Origin: an uncultured Ilumatobacter sp.
GTDB taxonomy: Bacteria; Actinomycetota; Acidimicrobiia; Acidimicrobiales; Ilumatobacteraceae
Assembly: GCA_937891565.1 (NCBI GenBank)
Contig: CALAHA010000127.1
Location: 1 to 6,529 of the forward strand
Direction: 5' to 3'
DNA length: 6,529 bases
Position 1 is the stretch's first letter, and every line of letters starts with the position of its first letter. A program made the position numbers and the translations under genes. Under the pieces are notes generated by a model, which was given only the letters and a program-made list of their open reading frames with translations, had not been told where the DNA came from and did no database searches. This document shows positions 1 through 6,507 of this stretch, piece after piece.

Positions 1-11
1 CGCTCGACGAG

Positions 12-3000
12 ATGATCAAGCTGCCCACCTACTCGATGGCGCGGATTGCGAGCGAGTCGGACGACTTCATACTGCGGGCGCCGTTCCCAGTGACGAACGT
101 GTCGCCCGAAGACGACCCGATGCCGCCCGTTCCCGAGGCGGGTGAGTTCTCGCCCGACCCGGACTGGCGACCGTCGGTGTTGACGGACGTCTACACGGTC
201 GGCGGCATCAAACGCATCATGGCGTGGTTCGAGGAGATGCGGCGTTACGAGGCGGCGGCTGTGGCGAAGTCGGGCTCGGGGCTTACCCGGCCGGACGACC
301 TCGTTTTGGACGACGAGTTCGTGCAGCCGGCGGCACGTGGCCGGGCGTGGTATCTGATCGATCACATACGCACGGGCGGCGCGTCGCCGATAGTGCCGCT
401 CGAAGAAGCTTCGCCGCTGGCGCCGGCGATCAACGCTGAGCGAGTGAGGTTGCTCGGCAAGGACTATCACGATAAGCGCGTGTTGGACCAGTTGTGCGAC
501 GGGCATCGGAACCTTTCGAAATGCCCGCCGCTGACAGTGCTATCGGCGAATCATTCGGGCGCGCTGCGTTTTCACGACGCGGTCGGGAAGCAGTTCGCCG
601 ACGACTCGTCCGAGGAGCTTGGCTGGCTACAGCCGGTGATATCAGCGGAGACGCCGCTGATTCTGCAGCTGGGCGATGAGAAGGTAAAGATCAGCGGCTT
701 CGTGGCGACGTGCCCGGCCCGGATCGAGCCGTGTAACGGCGTTCAGCAAAACGGCAAGGTACGCACGACGACTGACAAGTCGTGGCCGAAGCTTGAAGTT
801 TTGCCCGACGGCAGCGAGGAGCTCGCTGTCAACCCTCTCATTGCGCTGGACGAGCTAGCCAAGTCTGAGTTTCCGAAAACAACTCAGTTCGCGGCGGGGG
901 TGGCGGTGTTGATGCAAGCCGAGCCGGCCGTAGGCGTCGCGGGGGTCACCCGCGATCGCGAGGCGGCGGCGTCGCCGGCTGATTACGTCTATCTATGGAA
1001 GATCGACCTACAGTCGGCGTACAGGTCTTGGCACAACCATCCGTCTGAGCTGTGGATGTTTGGGAAACAATGGGGCGGGAAGAGTTATCTCGACTGTCGC
1101 ACTCAGTTTGGTGACGCTTCGATGGTGCAGGATTTCTCTCGCTTCACTGATTTCTTTCTGTGGTTGCTTCGGCGGCTGTCCGACGGCGACGAACGCCTCC
1201 GACGACAGTGCGACTCGTTCGGGGCGCCGCTGTGGGCGGCGCTCGACGCCGAGCCGACGACGAAAGAATATTCAAACTGGTTGCTGGAGCGAACGGCGGC
1301 GGGTCTCGACGGCGACCATCTGCGACTGTCGGTCGAAGCCGGCTACATCGACGACATCTTCGGCGCCGCTTTGGGCTACGATAGAGCGGCGGCGATGCGC
1401 GACTTGGCAGTGGGGCTGGCAAAGTTCTTGGGCTTCGACGTCGCGCCGAAGAAGATCGCCGGCCCGACGTCACAGATGACGGTGCTCGGGGCGTCGCTGA
1501 CGCTGCAGACGCGGATTTTGGCGCTCGACCCAGACAAGGCGGTCTCGTACGAGGCGCAAGTCAGCGAGGCGCTCAAGAGGAAATCGTCGATGAGGATGAC
1601 GGATTTTCTGAGCCTGACTTGCAAGCTGGTGCACGCGGCCCAGTACAGGCCGGCAGGTCGGCCTTATCTCACGTGTATGTTCACGGCGATGCGGCAGGCG
1701 ACGAGGTCTGGTGCGAAGCGAGTGCGACTCGGACGTGGCGTGATGCGTGACCTGCGCTGGTGGAAGCAGTGGCTGCCGGTCCCGACGGACGGCGTCGCTT
1801 TCTTCCCTCTGAATCATTTCCCACCGTCCGGCTCCGTCGACCTGCTCGAGTTCGCCTACGACGCCTCGGGCGTCGAAGGCCTCGGAGCGGCGATGCTACG
1901 CGACGACGACGAAGGGAACGTCGTGTGCTACTTCATCGAACATGAGTGGACCGACGCAGAGAAGAGGTATCACATCAACGTGAAGGAAGGCATCGCCGGG
2001 TACGCGGCGCTCACGAGCCTTTACCCGATCGCGCCGCACCGACATGCACTCGCCCATGGCGATAATACGACGGAAACGATCACTTCGGCGACTAACAAGT
2101 CGCGGAGTGCGATGCAGTCCGTCGTACTGCAGCATCGAGCTGATTTCGCAGGGCGAACCGGCGTGGTGACGAGGCTGCGGCGTGTGAAGTCAAAGGACAA
2201 CGTTCTCGCCGACCCGGTCTCACGTCTCGCGATGGACACGTTCAAGGCCGAGGCCCGCAAGCTCGGCGCGTCACGGTTCGTTAAGATCCCGTTGGCGCCC
2301 GAGGTGCGTCGGCTGCTCGACGAGCTCGCCGAGCGGTTGGCCGAGCTCGAGGCGGACGGCGATCCGACGTCAGGGACGGCGGCGACAGTCGCAGAGGTCT
2401 ACAGGCGCGAGGAGGATTTCGCACGCCGCGAAGCGGCGGCGGCGGCGAAGACGACGGAGCCGGAGCAGCCTTCGGACGCTCAGGCGCCGTGGGGGTTCAT
2501 ATCCGGCTTCTGCGGAGCGGATTCGATGTCGTTCGCCGTCGAGCCGCTCGGCGGCTTCCCGTTGGCGGGCTTCGACGCGGATGAGACAGTGCGGCGATTG
2601 TGGGAGGAGCGCACGGGCGTTGGCTGCTGGGGCGCCTTCCAGGGCGTTTTCGACGCGGCGCTGGACGGTCACCTCGACTGGCTGGCGCCGGCGACGCTGA
2701 TCTACGTCAGCGGCAGCCCGTGCCCGGATTTCAGCAAGGCCGGCAATCGCCGTGGCGTCAGCGGCGTCACCGGCGGGCTCTGGCTCGATGATTGCGAGCT
2801 GGGCTGCCGTTTGCGGCCGCCGATTCTAATTCGCGAGATGGTCACGGGGATTTTCGACGTCGACGGCGGCGCAGCTTTTTGGGCAGCTGTCGACGTTTAT
2901 CGCGACGCGGGCTACGTCGTGGGGTGGGCCGTGCGGATGGCACGACGGCACGGCGACCCGACGTCGCGACGGCGCGTGTTTCTTGTGGCGGTACGCCCAG

Positions 3001-3593
3001 ATTGCATCGTCGCGGGGAAGAGCGCAGTGGACCTGTTCGCCCCCGAGGGGACCTCGTCTCTCGACTCGGTGACGGTGGAAAGCTGCCTCGACAGCGAACC
3101 GGAGGATGGACTGGAGTATCACGACAGCGTCGAATGGTTACCGGTGCGCGATACGACCGACTGGGACGGCCCACGTCTCGTCGGTACGATCGGCATCGGT
3201 GGCATGGGCTGGTCGGTGTACGATGCGAAGGGACCGGCGGTAACGATGAAGACTTGGGGGCAAGGCCCGGGCGGGGCGACGGCTCTCTACCGCGACAGCA
3301 GTGGACGCGTGCGGCGTCTTTCGCCTTGGGAAGCGATGAAGACTCACAGCTTTCCAGACGACTTCATCAGTTACCTGAGAGATACGGCACGGATCTCCTG
3401 GGAGGAGGCGTACCGCCTCTGTGGGAACTCGATCCCCATCCTGACGTTGAGAGGGGTGGTCGAACATCTCGTCACCTCTGTCATCAAACCGCAGGTGATG
3501 GCAGAAGTGTCGGCGGCAGCACGTTCGCACCGCGAGGCGCGCGAGCTTGCGGCGAGCGAGCGCGAGGAGGCAGCGCGACGGCAGCGAGCCTGA
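12..3593 (+). CDS. Pol polyprotein: reverse transcriptase, RNase H and C5-cytosine DNA methyltransferase
   Basis: The product is 1193 residues from the ATG at 12, but the frame is open to the window edge, so the true start may lie upstream. Residues 1-150 are unrecognised. The RT spans about 150-510: a fingers motif near 249-260 (TTDKSWP), motif A with D332 (KIDLQSAYRSW), motif B near 365-388, motif C YIDD with D447 and D448, and motif E near 491-503. RNase H spans about 612-740 with D617 (YDASG), E659, D684 (GDNTT) and D734 (NVLADPVSR), a layout typical of DIRS. A charged Ala/Glu linker covers about 760-825. The methyltransferase covers about 826-1157: motif I near 829-842, catalytic C904 in GSPCPDFSKAGNRRG, E942, R986/R988, motif IX near 1101-1118 and motif X GNSIP near 1138. 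The last 35 residues are charged and probably helical. It should copy element RNA to DNA and methylate cytosines. Domain calls are secure; activity is inferred. Confidence 0.95.
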   Translation: MIKLPTYSMARIASESDDFILRAPFPVTNVSPEDDPMPPVPEAGEFSPDPDWRPSVLTDVYTVGGIKRIMAWFEEMRRYEAAAVAKSGSGLTRPDDLVLDDEFVQPAARGRAWYLIDHIRTGGASPIVPLEEASPLAPAINAERVRLLGKDYHDKRVLDQLCDGHRNLSKCPPLTVLSANHSGALRFHDAVGKQFADDSSEELGWLQPVISAETPLILQLGDEKVKISGFVATCPARIEPCNGVQQNGKVRTTTDKSWPKLEVLPDGSEELAVNPLIALDELAKSEFPKTTQFAAGVAVLMQAEPAVGVAGVTRDREAAASPADYVYLWKIDLQSAYRSWHNHPSELWMFGKQWGGKSYLDCRTQFGDASMVQDFSRFTDFFLWLLRRLSDGDERLRRQCDSFGAPLWAALDAEPTTKEYSNWLLERTAAGLDGDHLRLSVEAGYIDDIFGAALGYDRAAAMRDLAVGLAKFLGFDVAPKKIAGPTSQMTVLGASLTLQTRILALDPDKAVSYEAQVSEALKRKSSMRMTDFLSLTCKLVHAAQYRPAGRPYLTCMFTAMRQATRSGAKRVRLGRGVMRDLRWWKQWLPVPTDGVAFFPLNHFPPSGSVDLLEFAYDASGVEGLGAAMLRDDDEGNVVCYFIEHEWTDAEKRYHINVKEGIAGYAALTSLYPIAPHRHALAHGDNTTETITSATNKSRSAMQSVVLQHRADFAGRTGVVTRLRRVKSKDNVLADPVSRLAMDTFKAEARKLGASRFVKIPLAPEVRRLLDELAERLAELEADGDPTSGTAATVAEVYRREEDFARREAAAAAKTTEPEQPSDAQAPWGFISGFCGADSMSFAVEPLGGFPLAGFDADETVRRLWEERTGVGCWGAFQGVFDAALDGHLDWLAPATLIYVSGSPCPDFSKAGNRRGVSGVTGGLWLDDCELGCRLRPPILIREMVTGIFDVDGGAAFWAAVDVYRDAGYVVGWAVRMARRHGDPTSRRRVFLVAVRPDCIVAGKSAVDLFAPEGTSSLDSVTVESCLDSEPEDGLEYHDSVEWLPVRDTTDWDGPRLVGTIGIGGMGWSVYDAKGPAVTMKTWGQGPGGATALYRDSSGRVRRLSPWEAMKTHSFPDDFISYLRDTARISWEEAYRLCGNSIPILTLRGVVEHLVTSVIKPQVMAEVSAAARSHREARELAASEREEAARRQRA
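459..1541 (+). other. Reverse transcriptase domain
   Basis: This domain synthesises DNA on the element RNA. Metal-binding aspartates are D332 (motif A) and D447/D448 (YIDD, codons from 1344). The YIDD box in the context AGYIDDIFGA, followed by GFDVAPKK and a VLGASL segment, fits DIRS-type RTs better than LINE RTs. A stretch between the fingers motif and motif A (about residues 301-324) looks like a lineage-specific insertion. Domain borders are estimates by eye. Confidence 0.93.
1845..2231 (+). other. RNase H domain
   Basis: This domain should degrade the RNA strand of the RNA-DNA hybrid. The four acidic catalytic positions are all present: D617 in FAYDASG, E659 in NVKEG, D684 in HGDNTT and D734 in NVLADPVSR. 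The order and the DNTT and ADxxSR signatures match the RNase H of DIRS-like and related RT elements. It directly follows the RT thumb region, as expected. Confidence 0.9.
2487..3482 (+). other. C5-cytosine DNA methyltransferase domain fused to RT-RNase H
   Basis: This is a complete, compact C5-methyltransferase fold of about 330 residues that should transfer methyl groups from S-adenosylmethionine to cytosine in DNA. Motif I is FISGFCGADS, motif II is GFDADE, and motif IV carries the nucleophile in SGSPCPDFSKAGNRRG (cysteine codon at 2721). Motif VI appears as IREMV (E942) instead of the usual ENV. Motif VIII is GDPTSRRRVFLVAV. A roughly 100-residue target-recognition part follows, ending in GPAVTMKTWGQGPGG. 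Motif IX is RRLSPWEAMKTHSFPDDF and motif X is CGNSIPILTL. The style is closer to Dcm-type bacterial or phage enzymes than to DNMT1 or DNMT3, with no extra chromatin-reading domains. Target sequence cannot be read from the sequence; CpG is a reasonable guess. Confidence 0.92.
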
Positions 3594-3595
3594 CC

Positions 3596-6097
3596 GCGAG
3601 CAGCAGCGATGCGAACGTCGACGGCCGTGGAGGTGTCGTGGGTCGTGCGGAAGAAAGGAACAAACGATGTTCGACACCCGGTTGCCCGTTGACGGCACGG
3701 CCGGGCCAGCCGACGTGCTGCGACTACTGCCCGAGGGCGCACGTCAACGAGTGTCTCCAGAGGCACTCAGAGGACGAGCGACGACGGGCACGGCAACACG
3801 TGGCAGCCAGCCGAGCGGCCAGCAGCCAACCGTCGACATCGACGGCGAGTGCGGTGACGACAGAGCCGGACGGGCGATCATCAGGAGTAGGCAGAGAAAC
3901 GGCGAGCGAAGGTCGCAAGCCGAAGCCGAAACCGAAGGACGCGCGCGAGGCGTCGAGCCGAGCGTCGACACACGAGACGGACGGTCTCGAGGAGGTGTCG
4001 CGTCAGCTAGCGGCGTTCACGGCACCATCGGCCGACAGTGCGGTGCTACTGGCGATGAAGAGCGAGGCGCGGCGGAGTAGCAAGAGAAGCGCGGAGACGG
4101 TAGCTGAGGCGCAGCACCAAGCGATGTTCGGCGAGACCGCGAAACGCGCCTCAGGTGGGAGTAGCTCGAGCGAGCCGTCAACGGGCGAGAGCAAGGCGTC
4201 GCTACCGGTGACGACCCAGTGGGTGGGAGCCGGCAAGGCGTCGGTCTCCGACGAGCAACTCAAGAGGATGATCGTCGAGATGACGACGCTGAACAAGAAG
4301 AGGTGGTCGCACGAGACAGTAGCGGCAGTCACGGGAGGGCCGAGGGGAACGGTCCAAGCTGTGATGGCGTCACTGTCGCGAGGACCGCTCGAGGCTCACA
4401 CTCAGCACGAGTTCAACGCAATCGACTTCGGCGAGGGCGTCGACCCGCTCGTGCCGGACTGGCGCAATTTGGAAGAGATGGGCGTGTTGCCGAAGCTGCG
4501 GGAGGCGAAGGCGGCGATCTATGCGCCGGGCTCATTACCGAAACTGAGGACAGCGCTCAACCACTGGTTGCGCTTCACGGCGACGAAGGCGCGAGTAGGC
4601 TTTCTTCGACCGCGCATCAACGAAGATCCCGACGCCTTTCTCACGGAGAGTCTCTTGCGGCAAGGCTTCGTGGCAGATTTGGTGGCGGGCGGATGCAACG
4701 TGGATACAGCTCAGCAGTACATGTCACTGTTCAATTCGTGGCACATCGACGTCATGGGCTACGGAGTCGTGTCGTCGAAGGCCTTCGAGGACGAGCAGTA
4801 CAAGCGGACGAACCAGGGTCTACGCCGGCTTCATCCGGCGACCAAGATCGACCGAGCTGCTCACCCGATTGAGTTGAACGGCTCAGTGCTGAGGAAATCT
4901 CTCGAGGGAGTTTTTGAGATTTACGACATGCCGGGTAAGGTGACGTCGGGCCGTTGGCAGGCAATCGAGAGGGCGCTCAGCGAGGAGCGTCCCGATGGCT
5001 TCGACAGAGGCCTGATCACCGATCTCGTCTTTTCGGCGGCGACGGAGCTGGCGACCGACGGGCTGCTGCGGCCCGGCGAGATCATGCCGAAGAAGGGCTT
5101 CATCTCGCAGTCGGACGTGTCTTTCGATCACGATGACAACGGGAAGCTGATCTCAGCGACGGTGATGATCGTTCCGATCAAGAGGTACGGCAAGGACGTG
5201 GGCAGCACGGCCAAGCGGCCAATCGTGATCAAGGCGAATCGCGGGGGCGCTCTGCGGACGGCAGAACTTCTTGAGATCATCAGCATGATTGCGCCGTGCC
5301 GACCAGGCGACGAAGAGACGACGCCGGCGCTGAGAATTCCAGTGGCGAAGACCGCGGGGCTGAATCGGCGAGACCGAAAGTCCCTTGCGAATTTGACGCT
5401 GCGGAAGGTTATGGACTGGTATCACGACAAGTGCGCTGCGGCGGGAGTGCCGCACCACAAGAAGGTGATGCCTCATAGCTTCCGGATCGGCGGGGCGACC
5501 GCGCTGTTCGCGGCGGGAGTGACCGCCGAAGAGATCAAGACGATGGGGCGTTGGTCGTCGGACGTGTACCGAATCTACTGCCGGCTCAGCAAGGAGCGAC
5601 TGCTTCAGCTGTCACACCGAATGAGCAACTCGCGCTCAACTCAGTTCTTGAACGGTGCCGACGGCTTCCTCAGCACGGCGACGCCGTCGGGCGAGCAAGA
5701 CCTCGAGGAGGTCGAGCAGCAAGAGCCGGGGCAGCCGCCTGACATCGGCAGAGACGAAGACGAAGGTCACGACGACGAGCGTGGACTGGGATCGGACGCG
5801 GAGTCGGACGATGGTGCGGCCATGACGGACGACGAATGTCACGTCGAGCAGAAAGGCATGTGCGACTGTGGCCCGCTGTTGACCGACGCGCAAATCAACG
5901 TCGGCGCGACGGTGGCAGTGCCGTTCTCGCTGGGCCGTCACCAAGTGCATTTCGAAGGCACGATCGCCTCGATTCTGCCTTCGACGTCTGAGGTCACTGT
6001 GGCATTTCCGGGCGAGAGACCTTGGGTGGCCGCCCGGGACCGCCTCTTCGCGGTTGTCGCCCGAAGGTCTGTCGCGTCGGAGGACGACGACGGATGA
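3596..6097 (+). CDS. Tyrosine recombinase (DIRS-type integrase) with N-terminal Cys/His motif and C-terminal SH3/Tudor-like domain
   Basis: The enzyme should insert the element by cutting and rejoining DNA through a phosphotyrosine link. The start is unresolved. The frame is open from 2792 and overlaps the pol frame by about 800 bases in the -1 register. Its only in-frame ATGs are at 3134 (antisensible shadow sequence within the methyltransferase region) and 4055, which would give a 680-residue protein lacking the Cys/His motif. I list the part after the pol stop. Order: Cys/His motif (3668-3754), Ser/Lys/Glu-rich spacer, possible helix-turn-helix (about 4304-4378), core-binding domain (about 4520-4860), catalytic domain (about 4960-5620), acidic linker (about 5690-5850), SH3-like end (5897-6061). 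Catalytic residues: Arg in GLLRPGEI (codon 5069), a probable Lys in VPIKRYGKD, H and R of PHSFR (codons 5474 and 5483), Trp of GRWSSD (5552) and nucleophile Tyr of YRIYCR (5576). The stop lies inside the first copy of the 191-bp repeat. Confidence 0.88.
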   Translation, partial: ASSSDANVDGRGGVVGRAEERNKRCSTPGCPLTARPGQPTCCDYCPRAHVNECLQRHSEDERRRARQHVAASRAASSQPSTSTASAVTTEPDGRSSGVGRETASEGRKPKPKPKDAREASSRASTHETDGLEEVSRQLAAFTAPSADSAVLLAMKSEARRSSKRSAETVAEAQHQAMFGETAKRASGGSSSSEPSTGESKASLPVTTQWVGAGKASVSDEQLKRMIVEMTTLNKKRWSHETVAAVTGGPRGTVQAVMASLSRGPLEAHTQHEFNAIDFGEGVDPLVPDWRNLEEMGVLPKLREAKAAIYAPGSLPKLRTALNHWLRFTATKARVGFLRPRINEDPDAFLTESLLRQGFVADLVAGGCNVDTAQQYMSLFNSWHIDVMGYGVVSSKAFEDEQYKRTNQGLRRLHPATKIDRAAHPIELNGSVLRKSLEGVFEIYDMPGKVTSGRWQAIERALSEERPDGFDRGLITDLVFSAATELATDGLLRPGEIMPKKGFISQSDVSFDHDDNGKLISATVMIVPIKRYGKDVGSTAKRPIVIKANRGGALRTAELLEIISMIAPCRPGDEETTPALRIPVAKTAGLNRRDRKSLANLTLRKVMDWYHDKCAAAGVPHHKKVMPHSFRIGGATALFAAGVTAEEIKTMGRWSSDVYRIYCRLSKERLLQLSHRMSNSRSTQFLNGADGFLSTATPSGEQDLEEVEQQEPGQPPDIGRDEDEGHDDERGLGSDAESDDGAAMTDDECHVEQKGMCDCGPLLTDAQINVGATVAVPFSLGRHQVHFEGTIASILPSTSEVTVAFPGERPWVAARDRLFAVVARRSVASEDDDG
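3668..3754 (+). other. Cys/His zinc-binding-like motif in the second frame
   Basis: The recombinase frame reads C-x4-C-x10-CC-x2-C-x3-H-x3-C here, which would suit one or two zinc ions. The TCCDYC...H...C core resembles a small motif that, from memory, recurs in dinoflagellate and algal proteins. It sits between the pol stop at 3591 and the first usable ATG at 4055, so it is translated only if the second frame begins upstream of that ATG. Its role is unknown; nucleic-acid binding is an inference. Confidence 0.55.
5897..6061 (+). other. SH3/Tudor-like C-terminal domain of the recombinase protein
   Basis: After a strongly acidic linker the chain ends in an alternating hydrophobic segment: NVGATVAVPF, then a histidine-rich turn, FEGTIASILP, EVTVAFPGERPW and a final LFAVV. 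The pattern of short beta strands with FPGERPW resembles Tudor, PWWP or other SH3-like barrels that bind chromatin or nucleic acids. This is by-eye similarity only. If right, it could direct integration, as chromodomains do in some Gypsy elements. Confidence 0.4.
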
Positions 6098-6164
6098 CGA
6101 CCTGACGGCGGCGACGCGCAAACAAAGTCCCGAACCAAGTGACTCAGGGAGAGCGCGAGGTTTG

Positions 6165-6224
6165 GGCATCGGGCGGCAGGGAGCCACCGATATCGTGAGG
6201 CATCGGGCGGCAGGGAGCCACCGA
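6165..6224 (+). repeat. Nested 26-bp direct repeat pair (first 191-bp copy)
   Basis: The 26-base unit beginning GGCATCGGGCGGCAGGGAGC occurs at 6165-6190 and 6199-6224, identical and separated by 8 bases, so the period is 34. Each unit contains GGCAGGGAGCC, a short hairpin-capable core. A protein-binding or recombination site is possible but not shown. Confidence 0.94.
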
Positions 6225-6355
6225 AGCCGACCGATTTTTCGCGGTTGTCGCCCGAAGGTCTGTCGCGTCGGAGGACGACGACGGATGACGACCTGACGGC
6301 GGCGACGCGCAAACAAAGTCCCGAACCAAGTGACTCAGGGAGAGCGCGAGGTTTG

Positions 6356-6415
6356 GGCATCGGGCGGCAGGGAGCCACCGATATCGTGAGGCATCGGGCG
6401 GCAGGGAGCCACCGA
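6356..6415 (+). repeat. Nested 26-bp direct repeat pair (second 191-bp copy)
   Basis: These are the same two 26-base units, at 6356-6381 and 6390-6415, carried along by the 191-bp duplication. Sequence and spacing are unchanged. Confidence 0.94.
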
Positions 6416-6429
6416 AGCCGACCGATTTT

Positions 6430-6478
6430 TATGAGAACGGGTCACACAGTTGTGCTATCACCCGGGCCCGTTCTCATA
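6430..6478 (+). repeat. Inverted repeat: 12-bp perfect stem, 25-base loop
   Basis: TATGAGAACGGG (6430-6441) is the exact reverse complement of CCCGTTCTCATA (6467-6478). The loop holds a smaller CACA/TGTG stem (6443-6454) and a CCCGGG palindrome (6461-6466) that allows alternative pairing of CGGGT with ACCCG. It immediately follows the 191-bp duplication. It could be an RNA structure at the transcript 3' end or a recombinase site; the sequence does not decide. Confidence 0.9.
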
Positions 6479-6481
6479 GAC

Positions 6482-6503
6482 GGCTTCAGGCAGGGAGCCT
6501 CGA
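6482..6503 (+). repeat. Degenerate fifth copy of the 26-bp unit
   Basis: GGCTTCAGGCAGGGAGCCTC followed by GA aligns with the 26-base unit after a gap of about four bases and a few changes. Its core, AGGC-AGGGA-GCCT, gives a 4-bp stem, one pair longer than in the other copies. It lies just beyond the hairpin, outside the 191-bp duplication. Confidence 0.6.
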
Positions 6504-6507
6504 AACC

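Larger units (their letters stand above)
6047..6430 (+). repeat. Perfect tandem duplication, period 191 bp, two copies
   Basis: Bases 6047-6239 recur without a visible mismatch at 6238-6430. Copy one includes the last 16 sense codons and the stop of the recombinase frame (TGA 6095-6097); copy two therefore carries a dead duplicate of that coding tail. Each copy ends in a CCGATTTTT run. Bases beyond the repeat differ on both sides (6046 versus 6237, 6240 versus 6431). It may be part of the split direct repeats seen in some tyrosine-recombinase retrotransposons, or a recent local duplication. Confidence 0.96.

Noticed and set aside
937..955. 7-bp perfect hairpin (TCGCGGG / CCCGCGA, 5-base loop) inside the RT gene
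   Set aside because: Such short GC stems are expected by chance in this composition, and it falls in a coding insertion with no other signal.
2487..3482. Methyltransferase as part of a bacterial restriction-modification system
   Set aside because: It is fused in frame to RT-RNase H and no restriction endonuclease or specificity subunit is nearby.
3420..3593. Canonical -1 slippery heptamer before the pol stop
   Set aside because: I read every codon in this stretch and found no X_XXY_YYZ in register; sites such as CAAACCG do not fit the pattern.
3919..3939. Short AAGCCG-type repeat encoding Lys-Pro repeats
   Set aside because: A minor low-complexity stretch within the charged spacer of the recombinase protein; no evidence of a separate function.
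3547..4080. Open frame of about 177 codons in the third + frame
   Set aside because: It overlaps both real frames, is Arg/Gly-rich as expected for a shadow in GC-rich DNA, and the Cys/His motif lies in the competing frame.
5636..6378. Long reverse-strand open frames near the 3' end
   Set aside because: They are Arg/Pro-rich shadows of the recombinase gene and the repeats, with no recognisable domain; their length reflects few A/T-rich stop codons.
6165..6415. Short regular repeats suggesting a CRISPR array
   Set aside because: Repeats come in pairs with an identical 8-base gap and are part of a larger tandem duplication; there are no variable spacers of normal length, and the element is eukaryotic in type.
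6235..6430. Hairpin and T runs as a bacterial rho-independent terminator
   Set aside because: The T runs precede the stem instead of following it, and the element is of a eukaryotic class.
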